Below are positions 26,401 to 36,388 of a stretch of 64,000 bases of DNA, piece by piece; position 1 is the first letter of the stretch; each line of letters starts with the position of its first letter. A program made the position numbers and the translations under genes. Below the pieces are notes generated by a model. The model was not told the DNA's origin. It saw only the letters and a program-made list of their open reading frames with translations, and did not search any database. Source of the stretch: Tsuneonella amylolytica (GTDB taxonomy: Bacteria > Pseudomonadota > Alphaproteobacteria > Sphingomonadales > Sphingomonadaceae). The stretch is from the NCBI RefSeq assembly GCF_003626915.1, contig NZ_CP032570.1:1364001-1428000 (forward strand), read 5' to 3'.

Positions 26401-28211
26401 CGGCGTTCGACCACCGCCATATCTTCCTCGACCCCGATCCCGATCCGGCGAAAAGCTGGGAAGAGCGCGCGCGGATGTTCGCCCTGCCCCGCTCGAGCTG
26501 GGAGGACTACGACCCCGCGCTCATCAGCAAGGGCGGCGGCGTGTTCGCCCGCACCGAGAAGCGTATCCCGCTGACGAGGGAAGTGTGCGCGGCGCTGGGC
26601 GTCGAGGAATCCGAACTCGAACCCGAAGCGCTGATCTCCGCCATCCTCAAGGCGCCGGTCGACCTCGTCTGGTTCGGCGGCATCGGCACGTATGTGAAGG
26701 CCGCGGCCGAGAACAATGTACAGGTCGGCGACCCCGCCAACGATGCCCTGCGCGTCGACGGCGCCGACATCCGCGCCAAGGTGATCGGCGAAGGCGCGAA
26801 CCTCGGCATCACGCAGGCCGGCCGGATCGAGTTCGCGCTTGCCGGCGGGCGGATCAACACCGACTTCATCGACAACTCGGCCGGGGTCAATTGCTCCGAT
26901 AACGAGGTCAACATCAAGATCGCGCTCGCCGCTGCCAAGCGCGCGGGCAAACTGAGCGAGAAGCGCCGGGTCGAACTGCTCGGCGAGATGACCGACGAGG
27001 TGTCGGCGCTGGTTCTGGAGAACAACCGCCTGCAGGCGCTCGCGCTGTCGATCGCCGAAGCCGGCGGCCCGGCGGCGATGGCCGCGCAGGTCAACCTGAT
27101 CGAGACGCTGGAAGGGCGCGGCGCGCTCGACCGCAAGACCGAAGGGCTGGCCCCGGGCGACATCCTGGCCCACCGCGCGGGCGACGGCCTCGGCCTCACC
27201 CGCCCGGAACTCGCGGTGCTATTGTCCTCGACCAAGCTGGTGCTGCAGGATGCCATCGAGAAATCCTCGCTGACGCAGGATTCGGCGCTCGACGACATGC
27301 TGGTCGATTACTTCCCGACCGCGATGCGCAAGACCTATCGCAAACAGATCGAGACCCACCAGCTGCGCGGGCCGATCATCGCCACCCAACTCGCCAACCG
27401 GGTCATCAACCGGATGGGCATCGTCCACGTCTTCGAACTGTCCGAGGAAGAGGGCGTGGGCCTGGCCGACGTGTGCGCCGCGTTCGTATCGGCGGCCCGG
27501 CTGTTCGGGGTCGAGGCGCTGTGGGAAGAACTGGAAACCGCGGCCATGCCCGAGGATGCGCGGATCTACATGTTCCGCCACACCGCGGGCGCCCTGCGCA
27601 ACCACATGGCCGACCTCATCCGCGCCGGGGCGAGCATCGAATTGCCGAGCGCGATGATCGCGCTCCTTGAAAAGCGCGTCCACCAGCTGTCGAGCGAAAC
27701 CGGCGAGCTCCTGACCGAGGCGTCGCGCCGGCAGTCGGACCGGCTTGCGGGCGAATTCGTCGCCATGGGCGCGCCGGCCGACATCGCGGCGCGGGTCGCG
27801 CATCTCTACGACCTCGACGGGTCGGTCGGCCTTGCCGCCCTGTCGAAGGCGGCGGGGATCGACGCGCGGGCGCTGACCGCGGCGTTCACCGACCTCGGAA
27901 ACCGTCTCGGCCTCGACTGGGCGCAGAGCAGCGCGGCGATGATGAATCCGTCGGACGTGTGGGAGCGGATGCTGGTGGCGGGGCTCAGCCGCGACTTCCA
28001 GCAGATGCGACTCGAATTCCTGCGCCGCCTGTCGCGCCGCAAGGGCGCCAAGGACGATCCCTCGGCCGCGGTGGCGAACTGGGCGCAGGACCATGCCGCC
28101 GCGGTGCGCCAGTTCCGCGGCGTTATCGGGCGGGCGCAGGGGCAGAGCCCCATCGCCCCGGCCATGCTCGCGCAGATCGCCAGCCAGGCGCGCAACCTCC
28201 TCGGCCGGTAG
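23457..28211 (+). CDS. gdhB: NAD-specific glutamate dehydrogenase, large (GDH-180) type
   Basis: A 1584-residue enzyme that converts glutamate to 2-oxoglutarate and ammonium, mostly catabolic. Size is typical for the class. The N-terminal 700 residues carry ACT-like regulatory segments, and the catalytic domain shows GGLRWSDRRDDFRTE, VPTGAKGGFYPK and VVGCGDMSGDVFGNGMLLS (Rossmann region). The C-terminal helical tail is also present. The large non-coding-looking reading frames on the opposite strand here are codon-bias shadows. The ATG at 23457 gives the usual N-terminus. Gene symbol follows Pseudomonas usage. Confidence 0.95.
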   Translation: MAARTAAKSSDTPAGGTPPLQPDGELVKALEKRIAASLLPGDQAFDKAPLTDAARFLLETAARRDAGGMNLSLASASEDRRFMRIALVNDDMPFLVDSAAATVAAHGLSIDRLVHPVVPVRRDDAGTLTGLPDKAAAGEPRESMIYIETPRIDAKQRRALETDLKATIADVHAAVADWSKMRTALLEDANRIGDSEGASLLRWLEGGMLTQLGHLTRLRDGSQTDMLGICRKSARAILADASFDRAFEWFADPANADRVPLIVKANVISNVHRRVPLDLFIVPLYDNGEVCALSVHAGVWTSASLTTAPVDVPRLRTQLAALNAKFGFDPHGHAGKSLVHALTALPHDLVIGFSEEDIERVATTMMSLVDRPRPRLALVEAPLSRHLFAFVWMPRDMVSTQVRLRIEQLLEDGTGGKALDWSLQVEGGNLALLRYVLDYREHSGSPDPQPIEEAIQTLLRGWGEAVEAELALEEESSRAAAIAARYAESFPTAYRTAYGPAEAAHDIRRLRRLGALESEGDGLLPLRDVRLYRHEGDPADRMRLKVYQLHGTLALSDAVPALENFGFRVIDEIPTGLDEDGEGPKDRYATIHDFTLALGEGEATEPLLARCTAVEEAIAAVLNGAAEDDAFNRLVVGIGLSAREADWMRAFYRYLRQTGMGFTIYTVVDALRRAPQVTGPLVRLFAARHDPAFAGDRGAAADEQSAAIRQGLAQVAAINDDRLLRLYHATIDAILRTNAFAPAAREALAFKFDSGLVPNLPKPVPWREIFVYSRRVEGIHLRAGPVARGGLRWSDRRDDFRTEILGLMKAQRVKNAVIVPTGAKGGFYPKQLPDPARDREAWAAEGRGSYEAFIRTLLSITDNIVEGRVVHPEQVVIHDGEDPYFVVAADKGTATFSDIANGIAESRDFWLDDAFASGGSNGYDHKAMGITARGAWVSVQRHFLEMGVDVQTDTTRVVGCGDMSGDVFGNGMLLSKAVKLVAAFDHRHIFLDPDPDPAKSWEERARMFALPRSSWEDYDPALISKGGGVFARTEKRIPLTREVCAALGVEESELEPEALISAILKAPVDLVWFGGIGTYVKAAAENNVQVGDPANDALRVDGADIRAKVIGEGANLGITQAGRIEFALAGGRINTDFIDNSAGVNCSDNEVNIKIALAAAKRAGKLSEKRRVELLGEMTDEVSALVLENNRLQALALSIAEAGGPAAMAAQVNLIETLEGRGALDRKTEGLAPGDILAHRAGDGLGLTRPELAVLLSSTKLVLQDAIEKSSLTQDSALDDMLVDYFPTAMRKTYRKQIETHQLRGPIIATQLANRVINRMGIVHVFELSEEEGVGLADVCAAFVSAARLFGVEALWEELETAAMPEDARIYMFRHTAGALRNHMADLIRAGASIELPSAMIALLEKRVHQLSSETGELLTEASRRQSDRLAGEFVAMGAPADIAARVAHLYDLDGSVGLAALSKAAGIDARALTAAFTDLGNRLGLDWAQSSAAMMNPSDVWERMLVAGLSRDFQQMRLEFLRRLSRRKGAKDDPSAAVANWAQDHAAAVRQFRGVIGRAQGQSPIAPAMLAQIASQARNLLGR

Positions 28212-28256
28212 CGGCCGGGTTGACGGCGGCGCGCTTTCCGGCAAGTCCGGCTGGCG

Positions 28257-29483
28257 ATGGAGCATGCCGACGTCGTCATAGTGGGTGCCGGGCACGGCGG
28301 GGCGAACGCCGCGATCGCCCTGCGCCAGCAGGGGTTCGCCGGCTCGATCGCGATGATCGGGCGCGATCCGCTGCCGCCCTACGAACGGCCGCCGCTGTCG
28401 AAGGAATACCTGGCCGGCGACAAGCCGTTCGAGCGGATCACCATCCGCCCACCGGCCTTCTGGGCCGAACGCGACATTGCGCTGAAGCTCGGCACTTCGG
28501 TATCCTCGGTCGATCCGGCGGCCCACACGGTCAAGCTCTCCGACGGGAGCGAGCTCGGCTACGGCAAGCTGATCTGGGCCGCGGGCGGCGATCCGCGCAG
28601 GCTGCCGTGCCCGGGCGCCGACCTTTCCGGCGTGCATTCGGTCCGCTCGCGAGCCGACGTCGACCGCATGAAGGCGGAACTCGACGGCGGGGCGAAGCGC
28701 GCGGTCGTGATCGGCGGCGGCTACATCGGGCTGGAGGCGGCCGCCGTGCTGACCAAGCTCGGCTGCACGGTGACCCTGCTCGAGGCGCTCAATCGCGTCC
28801 TCGCGCGCGTCGCCGGCGAGCCGCTCAGCGAATTCTACCAGGACTATCACCGCGCGAAGGGCGTCGACATCCGGCTGGACACCAGGGTCGAGCGGCTGGA
28901 AGGCGAGAACGGCTGGGTCCGCCGCGTCGTGCTCGAAGGCGGCGAGGCGATCGACGCCGACATCGTCGTGGTCGGCATCGGCATCGTGCCCGCGGCGGGC
29001 GCGCTGGTGCCCGCGGGCGCGGCGGGGGCCAACGGCATCGACGTCGACGAGTTCTGCCGCACCTCGCTCGAAGACGTCTACGCCATCGGCGACTGCGCGG
29101 CGCATGCCAGCCGCTGGGCCGACGGCGCGGTGATCCGCCTGGAATCGGTGCAGAACGCCAACGACATGGCGACCACCGCGGCCAGGCACATCGTCGGCAC
29201 CGAGGAACCCTACGCCGCCTTCCCGTGGTTCTGGTCGAACCAGTACGATCTCAAGCTGCAAACCGCCGGCCTCTCGCTCGGCTACGATGCCACCGTGGTC
29301 AGGGGCGATCCCGAGGCCGCGAAATTCTCGGTCGTCTACTTAAGGGAAGGGCGAGTGATCGCGCTCGACTGCGTGAACAGCACCAAGGACTACGTTCAGG
29401 GCCGCAAGCTGGTGGAGGCGCGCCTGTCGCCCGATGCGGACCTGCTCGCCGACCCCGCCGTACCGCTGAAGGACCTGCTGTGA
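28257..29483 (+). CDS. FAD-dependent oxidoreductase, ferredoxin (putidaredoxin/rhodocoxin-type) reductase
   Basis: A 408-residue NAD(P)H-ferredoxin reductase of the class that feeds bacterial P450s and dioxygenases. It has an FAD-binding [15 protein letters not shown] at residues 10-25, the [10 protein letters not shown] motif, NAD-binding [14 protein letters not shown], and YAIGDCAAH near the C-terminus, followed by the reductase dimer-like domain. No 2Fe-2S ferredoxin gene is in the window. The two P450s at 4849 and 34116 are possible end users. The next gene overlaps its stop. Confidence 0.9.
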   Translation: MEHADVVIVGAGHGGANAAIALRQQGFAGSIAMIGRDPLPPYERPPLSKEYLAGDKPFERITIRPPAFWAERDIALKLGTSVSSVDPAAHTVKLSDGSELGYGKLIWAAGGDPRRLPCPGADLSGVHSVRSRADVDRMKAELDGGAKRAVVIGGGYIGLEAAAVLTKLGCTVTLLEALNRVLARVAGEPLSEFYQDYHRAKGVDIRLDTRVERLEGENGWVRRVVLEGGEAIDADIVVVGIGIVPAAGALVPAGAAGANGIDVDEFCRTSLEDVYAIGDCAAHASRWADGAVIRLESVQNANDMATTAARHIVGTEEPYAAFPWFWSNQYDLKLQTAGLSLGYDATVVRGDPEAAKFSVVYLREGRVIALDCVNSTKDYVQGRKLVEARLSPDADLLADPAVPLKDLL

Positions 29484-30637
29484 TCGGCCCGTCCGACGGC
29501 ATGGCGATGCTGTCGGGCCTGAAGGTCGTCGACCAGACGAGCGTGGTCTTCGGGCCGTACTGCACCCAGATCCTCGGCGATTTCGGTGCCGAGGTGGTGA
29601 AGGTCGAACCGCCCACCGGCGACGGTTTCCGCCACGCCGGCCGCCCTGCGAAGACGCCGGGCATGGGGCCGCAGCATATCGCCCTCAACCGCAACAAGAA
29701 GAGCCTCGCGCTCGACCTCAAGGACGACGACGCGAAGGCCACCTTGCGCGGTCTGCTGGCGGATGCGGACATCTACGTCCACAACGTGCGCGGCGCGGCG
29801 ATCGAACGGCTCGGCTTCGGCTACGAAGCGGTGAAGGCGATCAACCCCGCCATCATCTACGTTCACTGTGTCGGCTTCGGATCGAACGGGCCCTACGCGG
29901 GGCTGCAGGCCTACGACGACGTGATCCAGGCGCTGACGGGCACGACGAACCTACTCGGCCGCGTCGATGGCGACCCGCGGCCACGTTACCTGCCCTCGCT
30001 GATCGCGGACAAGGTCGCGGGGCTGCATGCGGCCTATGCGACGATGGCCGCGATCGTCCACCGGTTGCGCACCGGCGAAGGGCAGTTCGTCGAGGTGCCG
30101 ATGTTCGAAGCGTTCGCGAATTTCATGCTGAAGGAACACCTGGCCGGCCTCACCTTCGATCCGCCGGTCGGCGATGCCTGCTATGCGCGGCAGGTCGATC
30201 CCCACCGCCAGCCCTTCCCTACGAAGGACGGCTGGGTCAGCATCGTACCCTACCGCCCGGGCCACGCACAGCAGGTCATCGCCGCGCTGGGTGACCCGGC
30301 CTTCGCCGCCGACGAACGGTTCGCAACTCTCGAAGGCGCAATGGCCCAACTGCCGCTGCTCTACGCCCGCATCGGCGAACTGACGGCGGACAAGAACAGC
30401 GCCGATGTCGTCGCCATCATGCACTCCATCAACATGCCCGCGATGCCGGTGCGCGATGTCGGCGAGGTGCCGGCGGACCCGCATTTGCAGGGCGCCGGTT
30501 TCTTCTTCCGCACCGAGCATCCGACCGAAGGAACGGTGCTGCAGATGCGCGAACCCTCGCGCTTTTCGGCTTGGGACGGCGGCGAGCCGGCGCCGGCGCC
30601 GACAATCGGCCAGCACAACGCCGAATTCAGCAGGTGA
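29480..30637 (+). CDS. CaiB/BaiF family CoA-transferase
   Basis: A family III CoA-transferase of 385 residues that moves CoA between carboxylic acids. Conserved parts are [30 protein letters not shown], with the catalytic Asp in [16 protein letters not shown], and the C-terminal GQHNAEF. I chose the GTG at 29480 (GTGA overlap with the previous stop, AAGGA 7 bases upstream) over the ATG at 29501, which lacks a binding site. Co-translation with a ferredoxin reductase suggests a catabolic pathway with oxygenase and CoA steps, possibly sterol or terpenoid; this is inference. Confidence 0.9.
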   Translation: MIGPSDGMAMLSGLKVVDQTSVVFGPYCTQILGDFGAEVVKVEPPTGDGFRHAGRPAKTPGMGPQHIALNRNKKSLALDLKDDDAKATLRGLLADADIYVHNVRGAAIERLGFGYEAVKAINPAIIYVHCVGFGSNGPYAGLQAYDDVIQALTGTTNLLGRVDGDPRPRYLPSLIADKVAGLHAAYATMAAIVHRLRTGEGQFVEVPMFEAFANFMLKEHLAGLTFDPPVGDACYARQVDPHRQPFPTKDGWVSIVPYRPGHAQQVIAALGDPAFAADERFATLEGAMAQLPLLYARIGELTADKNSADVVAIMHSINMPAMPVRDVGEVPADPHLQGAGFFFRTEHPTEGTVLQMREPSRFSAWDGGEPAPAPTIGQHNAEFSR

Positions 30638-30650
30638 ATCGCCGCCGAAA

Positions 30651-31712
<1,062 letters not shown>

Positions 31713-31756
31713 TCTTGGGGTTGCTCCCGTTCACGCGGCACGGTTAATCCGTTCGC

Positions 31757-32755
31757 ATGCATGCACCGCTAGGCGCTCCGACAATGACGGGCAACGCCGT
31801 CTCCCCCGCTCAGAACGCGCCGCTCGCCATCGAGGCGCGCGGTCTCGTGAAGCGGTTCGACGGCGTCACCGCGGTTGACGGCGTGGATCTGTCGGTACCC
31901 GAAGGCGCGATCTACGGCGTGCTCGGCCCCAACGGGGCGGGCAAGACGACCACGCTCAGGATGCTGCTCGGCATCATTGACCCCGACGAAGGAGTGCGCC
32001 GAATCTTCGGCCACGAACGCCCGCACGATATCGCGCGCATCATCGGTTATTTGCCGGAGGAACGCGGGCTCTACCCCTCGATGACGGCCTACGAGGCGAT
32101 CGGTTTTTTGGGCTCGCTGCGGGGCATGCCGCTCGCCGAAGCGAAGGCGCGGGGGCGCGAACTACTGGAGGAGCACGGCCTCGGCCACGCGGCCGACCGC
32201 ACGATCCGCCAGCTGTCGAAGGGGATGGCGCAGACAGTCCAGCTTCTCGGCACTCTCGTCCACCGGCCGCGCCTCGTCGTCCTCGACGAACCCTTCAGCG
32301 GGCTCGACGCGCTCAACCAGGGCAAGCTGGAACGGATGATCCGCGGGCTTGCCGAGGACGGAACCACGGTGATCTTCTCCACCCACGTTATCGCCCATGC
32401 CGAACGGCTCTGCGAAGGAGTTGCGATCATCGCGGGGGGCAAGGTGCCCTACGCCGGCAGCGTCGACGCGGCGCGCGACCGGATCCCGGCACAAGTCCGC
32501 CTGGAAACCGAGGTGACCGGCGGGCCGTGGCGCGCCGCGCTGCCTGCCGATGCCCGGCACGAAGGGCGCTACTGGCTGTTCTCGCTGCCCGACAGCGGGA
32601 TCGAGCCCTTGCTGCGCGCGCTCATCGAAGGCGATGCCGGCATCCTGTCGCTCTCGATCGAGCGCGCTGGCCTTCACGACGCTTTCGTCCATATCGCCGG
32701 CGAGGCGGCAGCCCGCGCGATGGAACAGCCCAGCCCGGCGGAGGCATCCCGATGA
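31757..32755 (+). CDS. ABC transporter ATP-binding protein (NatA-like)
   Basis: A 332-residue ATPase with Walker A GPNGAGKTTTL, signature LSKGMAQ and Walker B LVVLDEPF, plus a C-terminal extension (about 230-330) typical of the NatA/DrrA drug or sodium exporter group. It partners the permease encoded next, with an ATGA overlap of stop and start. Start choice is uncertain: ATG 31757 is listed; ATG 31784 (MTGNAVSPAQ) would shorten it by nine residues. Neither has a clear ribosome-binding site. Confidence 0.9.
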   Translation: MHAPLGAPTMTGNAVSPAQNAPLAIEARGLVKRFDGVTAVDGVDLSVPEGAIYGVLGPNGAGKTTTLRMLLGIIDPDEGVRRIFGHERPHDIARIIGYLPEERGLYPSMTAYEAIGFLGSLRGMPLAEAKARGRELLEEHGLGHAADRTIRQLSKGMAQTVQLLGTLVHRPRLVVLDEPFSGLDALNQGKLERMIRGLAEDGTTVIFSTHVIAHAERLCEGVAIIAGGKVPYAGSVDAARDRIPAQVRLETEVTGGPWRAALPADARHEGRYWLFSLPDSGIEPLLRALIEGDAGILSLSIERAGLHDAFVHIAGEAAARAMEQPSPAEASR

Positions 32756-32796
32756 ACGACCGGCCGATGAGCGACCAGCCGATGAGCGACCGGCAG
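32752..32796 (+). repeat. Three tandem 15-base units at the start of the ABC permease gene
   Basis: Units at 32752-32766, 32767-32781 and 32782-32796 read ATGARCGACCRGCCG with small changes and encode MNDRP-MSDQP-MSDRQ. Each starts with an in-frame ATG, so expansion or loss of a unit would keep the frame and alter only the cytoplasmic N-terminus. Confidence 0.7.
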
Positions 32797-34011
32797 ACCA
32801 GCCGCCTCTCGCTCGCCCAGGCGGCGTTCGTCGTCGCCCGCCGCGATTTCGGCGCGATCCTGTTTTCCAAGGCGTTCCTGTTCTTCCTCCTCGGCCCGGT
32901 GTTCTTCGGCCTGATCAGCATCGGCGCCGCGTCGATCGGGCGGCAGGCGGCCGAGAACAGCGATCCGCCGGTGCTCGCGGTCATGCTCGGCGCGGGCGAG
33001 AACCTCGCCTTCCGCTACAACTACGAGCGACTGCAGTCGGTCGTCGATCTGCCGCGCATCGAGCTCGTCGGACCGGGCGAAGCGATGGCGCCGGACGAAC
33101 TGCTCAGGCAACCGGGGCGCAACTTCGGCGCGGTCCTTCACGGCAGCCTCGAAGCGCCGCACCTGGCGGGTACGGAGGAGCGGCTCGAGCGGTGGAAGGG
33201 CCCGGTCGCCCTCGTCGCCGCGACCGCGCTCGGCGAGAGCAGCCGCTATCCCGACGTGACGCTGACCCCCACCGCCTCCAGCCAGTCGAGCGAAACCCGC
33301 GCCCGCAGCACGACCGCAACCGCGGCGCTGACGTTGCTGTTCCTCCTAACGATGCTGCTGGCCGGCATGGTGATGTCGAACCTCGTCGAAGAGAAGGCGA
33401 ACAAGATCATCGAGATCCTCGCCGCCGCGATCCCGATGGATGCGGTCTTCATGGGCAAGCTGTTCGCGATGCTGGCGGTGAGCTTCGTCGGCATCGCCGT
33501 GTGGGGTGCGATCGCCGCGCTGATCATCGCCGGTGGCGGCGCCGCGCTCGGCCCCGTGCCGCCGCCCGCCGTCGGCTGGCCGCTCTTCGTTGCGCTGTTC
33601 CTCGTCTATTTCGCGATGGCCTACCTTCTTCTTGGGTCGATCTTCCTGACGATCGGCGGAATGGCCCCAACCGTGCGCGACGTGCAGACGCTGTCGATGC
33701 CGGCCTCGATGCTGCAGCTGGCGGTGTTCTTCCTCGCGACTTACGCCACCAGCTCGCTCGGCTCGCCGGTCGAGATCGCCGCCCTCGCCTTCCCGCTGTC
33801 GAGCCCGTACGCGATGATCAGCCGCGCGGCGCAGGACCCCGCCCTGTGGACCCACGCGGTCGCGCTGGCCTGGCAGGCGTTCTGGGTGTTCGTGTTCGTC
33901 CGCTTCGGTTCGCGGCTGTTCCGCCGCCGCGTGATGAAGTCGGGACCGCAGGGTACGCCGCGCCGCCGGTGGTTCGGCCGGCAGCCGCGCAGCGATGCCG
34001 CACCGGCTTGA
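32752..34011 (+). CDS. ABC transporter permease (NatB-like ABC-2 exporter)
   Basis: A 419-residue inner-membrane protein: one N-terminal membrane segment (FLFFLLGPVFFGLISIGAAS), a periplasmic domain, then five or so segments near the C-terminus, including ALTLLFLLTMLLAGMVMSNLVEEKANKIIEIL, the ABC-2 hallmark. With the preceding ATPase it should export sodium, a drug or a lipid-like compound. GGAGG precedes the ATG at 32752, which overlaps the ATPase stop. The first 45 bases are three near-identical 15-base units, each beginning with ATG. Confidence 0.9.
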   Translation: MNDRPMSDQPMSDRQTSRLSLAQAAFVVARRDFGAILFSKAFLFFLLGPVFFGLISIGAASIGRQAAENSDPPVLAVMLGAGENLAFRYNYERLQSVVDLPRIELVGPGEAMAPDELLRQPGRNFGAVLHGSLEAPHLAGTEERLERWKGPVALVAATALGESSRYPDVTLTPTASSQSSETRARSTTATAALTLLFLLTMLLAGMVMSNLVEEKANKIIEILAAAIPMDAVFMGKLFAMLAVSFVGIAVWGAIAALIIAGGGAALGPVPPPAVGWPLFVALFLVYFAMAYLLLGSIFLTIGGMAPTVRDVQTLSMPASMLQLAVFFLATYATSSLGSPVEIAALAFPLSSPYAMISRAAQDPALWTHAVALAWQAFWVFVFVRFGSRLFRRRVMKSGPQGTPRRRWFGRQPRSDAAPA

Positions 34012-34035
34012 CCGGTCCCGTTTCGCAACCTGCTA

Positions 34036-34066
34036 TTGACACTGCGGTAGGTAAGGTCAGGATACC
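34036..34066 (+). promoter_or_regulatory. Candidate promoter of the CYP153-like gene
   Basis: A consensus -35 TTGACA (34036-34041) lies 75 bases before the P450 ATG. The -10 region (near AGGATA, 34059-34064) is a poor match. CGGTAGGTAAG at 34045-34055 recurs on the minus strand at 4714-4704, upstream of the restriction-modification gene, so it could be a shared operator or a chance match. Confidence 0.35.
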
Positions 34067-34115
34067 CGCCAAGGAGGCGACCGCCCGACGGAGTCGCCCG
34101 CACAGGAGAGAACCG

Positions 34116-35444
34116 ATGGCGAGCCAGCCGCTGGGCATGCCCACTCAATGGACCACCGCTCCCCGCGCGGCCGACGCGCTGGAGAAGGCGCTGCGCGAGA
34201 ACCCGCAAGCCCTGCCGGTGCACACCGACAAGTGGGACGTCAGCAGGTCGGACATCTACTACGAGGATCGCTGGCAGCCGGTGTTCCGCGACATGCGGGC
34301 GCAAGGCGACCTCATCAAGGTCGAGGACTCGCCGTTCGGGCCGTACTGGAACGTCGTCAGCCACCGGGCGATCCAGCACATCGAGGCCCTGCCCGATCTC
34401 TATTCCTCGGCCGAGGGCATCACCATCCTCGACCGCATGAGCGACGAACAGCTGGCGGAACTCGGCCGCGACCGGTTCGAGCTGCCGATGTTCATCGCGA
34501 TGGACCGGCCCAAACACACCGGCCAGCGGCGCACCGTGGCGCCCAAGTTCACCCCGTCGAACATGGCCGACATGGACAGCGAGATCCGCGCGCGCACGGG
34601 CGAGCTTCTCGACACCCTGCCGCGGGGCGAGGTGTTCGACTGGGTCGACACCGTGTCGATCGAGCTCACCACCGGCATGCTCGCGCTATTGTTCGACTTC
34701 CCGTGGGAAGACCGCCGGCTGCTGACGTTCTGGTCCGACTGGGCGGGCGATACCGAGATCGGCCTCATCCGCGATCTCGACATGCAACGGCAGGGCATCA
34801 TCCGCGAGATGGGCGCCTATTTCACCAAGCTGTGGATGGAGCGCGCGCAAAGCGAGCCCACCCCCGACCTCATCTCGATGATGATCCACTCGCCCGCGAT
34901 GAACCAGATGAGCCCCGAAGAATACATGGGCAACCTCATCCTCCTCATCGTCGGCGGCAACGACACCACGCGCAACACGATGAGCGGCATCGTCCACGCG
35001 TTCGACAAGTTTCCCGACCAGCGCAAACTGTTCGAGGAAGACCCCTCGCTGATCCCCAACGCGGTGCAGGAATGCATCCGCTATCAGACCCCGCTGGCTC
35101 ACATGCGGCGCCAGGCGACCGAGGACAGCGAGCTGTTCGGCCAGACGGTGAAGGCGGGGGAGAAGCTGATCCTGTGGTATATCTCGGCCAATCGCGACGA
35201 GGCGGTGTTCGAGAACCCCGACAAGCTCGACATCACGCGCGAGAACGCCCGGCGGCACCTCGCGTTCGGTTACGGCATCCACCGCTGCGTCGGCGCGCGC
35301 CTGGCCGAACTGCAGCTCAAGGTGCTGCTGGAGGAAATGCACAAGCGCCGCATGCGGGTGCACGTGGCGGGCGACGTCGAACGGGTGCGGGCCAATTTCG
35401 TCCACGGCTTCCGCAAGCTCGAGGTCGAGATCACCGAGTTCTGA
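34116..35444 (+). CDS. Cytochrome P450, CYP153-like (alkane/fatty-acid hydroxylase type)
   Basis: A 442-residue soluble P450 with I-helix LIVGGNDTTRNTMSG, the ExxR motif ECIR, and haem loop FGYGIHRCVG with Cys391, followed by RLAELQLKVLLEEM. The GGNDTTRN and HRCVG...RLAELQ wording is that of the CYP153 family, known for terminal hydroxylation of alkanes and related chains; assignment to the exact family needs alignment. AGGAG 7 bases before ATG 34116 fixes the start. It differs clearly from the P450 at 4849, so it is not a recent duplicate. Confidence 0.88.
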   Translation: MASQPLGMPTQWTTAPRAADALEKALRENPQALPVHTDKWDVSRSDIYYEDRWQPVFRDMRAQGDLIKVEDSPFGPYWNVVSHRAIQHIEALPDLYSSAEGITILDRMSDEQLAELGRDRFELPMFIAMDRPKHTGQRRTVAPKFTPSNMADMDSEIRARTGELLDTLPRGEVFDWVDTVSIELTTGMLALLFDFPWEDRRLLTFWSDWAGDTEIGLIRDLDMQRQGIIREMGAYFTKLWMERAQSEPTPDLISMMIHSPAMNQMSPEEYMGNLILLIVGGNDTTRNTMSGIVHAFDKFPDQRKLFEEDPSLIPNAVQECIRYQTPLAHMRRQATEDSELFGQTVKAGEKLILWYISANRDEAVFENPDKLDITRENARRHLAFGYGIHRCVGARLAELQLKVLLEEMHKRRMRVHVAGDVERVRANFVHGFRKLEVEITEF

Positions 35445-35478
35445 CGGCGTTCAGGTGCCCGGCGATAGGTATATCGGC

Positions 35479-35967
35479 ATGATCCACTCCCACCGCCGTT
35501 CGTTCCTGTCGTGGCTGGGTGCCTCGGCCGCCGTGCCCATCCTTGCGGCCTGCGGGGCCTCTCCCGCGCAGGCGCGCTCGTGGCCCAAAGGTATGAGCGA
35601 TGCGCAATGGAAGACGAAGCTGACGAAGGCGCAGTACACCATCCTGCGCGAAGCCGGGACGGAGCGGCCGTATTCCTCCCCGCTCAACAAGGAAAAGCGC
35701 AGGGGCACCTACGTGTGCGCGGGCTGCAACAACGATCTCTATTCGTCGGCGACGAAGTTCGAGAGCGGAACCGGCTGGCCGAGTTTCTGGAAGCCGCTGC
35801 CCGGCGCAATCGCGACCGATACCGATTACAAGATCGGCTATCCGCGGACCGAGGTCCTGTGCGCCGATTGCGGCGGCCACCTGGGCCATGTCTTCGACGA
35901 CGGACCCAAGCCGACCGGCAAGCGCTATTGCATGAACGGGGCGGCGATAAAGTTCCGCGCGGCCTGA
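35479..35967 (+). CDS. msrB: Peptide-methionine (R)-S-oxide reductase, exported
   Basis: Repairs the R-sulfoxide of methionine. The 162-residue protein keeps the zinc cysteines (CAGC and CADCGGHLGHVF) and the catalytic Cys151 in RYCMNGAAIKF. Unusually it has an N-terminal export signal: HRRSFLSWLG, which fits a twin-arginine motif, then a hydrophobic stretch ending in LAAC, a lipobox-like site. It is therefore probably a periplasmic or membrane-anchored MsrB. I chose ATG 35479 because it places the twin arginine at residues 5-6; a GTG at 35455 is possible. Confidence 0.92.
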   Translation: MIHSHRRSFLSWLGASAAVPILAACGASPAQARSWPKGMSDAQWKTKLTKAQYTILREAGTERPYSSPLNKEKRRGTYVCAGCNNDLYSSATKFESGTGWPSFWKPLPGAIATDTDYKIGYPRTEVLCADCGGHLGHVFDDGPKPTGKRYCMNGAAIKFRAA

Positions 35968-36007
35968 GGAGCGCAATCCGAAACGCCCGCGCACGGCATC
36001 TGCTCAT

Positions 36008-36049
36008 ACGAAAAGGGCGGCGAAGCACGAAGCCTCGCCGCCCTTTCGT
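36008..36049. terminator. Bidirectional intrinsic terminator between msrB and the GlsB/YeaQ gene
   Basis: A long stem (AAAGGGCGGCGA at 36012-36023 with TCGCCGCCCTTT at 36035-36046, 11-base loop) extends outward through ACG/CGT with one bulged base. It is flanked by A-runs on one side and T-runs on the other, as expected for a terminator serving both converging genes. Confidence 0.8.
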
Positions 36050-36066
36050 GTATGCGGTGTTCGCGA

Positions 36067-36333
36067 TTAGCGAGCGCGGCCGCGCTGCACCAGGTTGGCG
36101 ATCAGCAGCAGGACGATCGCACCGGCGACGGCGACGAGGAACCCGGGAAGGTTGAACGTCTGGATCGTGGTTTCGATGCCGAACAGCGGACCGGCAAGCA
36201 GGTTGCCGATGATCGCGCCGACGATGCCGACGATGATGTTCATGATGATGCCCATCGACGCGTCACGCGCCATGACAAGGCTTGCGAGCCAGCCGGCGAC
36301 ACCGCCGACGATGATAGCGATAATCCATCCCAT
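36067..36333 (-). CDS. GlsB/YeaQ/YmgE family stress-response membrane protein
   Basis: An 88-residue integral membrane protein with three hydrophobic segments and the Gly-rich family pattern (GWIIAIIVGGVAGWLAS, IVGIVGAIIGNLLAG). Members are induced by general, acid or envelope stress; the molecular role is unknown. AGGAGG lies 9 bases before the ATG. An exact EcfG-type promoter motif 56-80 bases upstream indicates control by the alphaproteobacterial general stress response. Confidence 0.9.
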   Translation of the reverse strand: MGWIIAIIVGGVAGWLASLVMARDASMGIIMNIIVGIVGAIIGNLLAGPLFGIETTIQTFNLPGFLVAVAGAIVLLLIANLVQRGRAR

Positions 36334-36388
36334 TTTCGTATTCCTCCTGTTTGCGCGCCGAGTTTTCTGCGCTCAGTACGCCGCAATA

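Noticed and set aside
23244-27173. A 1309-codon open frame on the minus strand
   Set aside because: It lies fully inside the glutamate dehydrogenase gene, encodes only low-complexity Arg/Ala/Val/His-rich sequence and mirrors codon third-position G+C bias.
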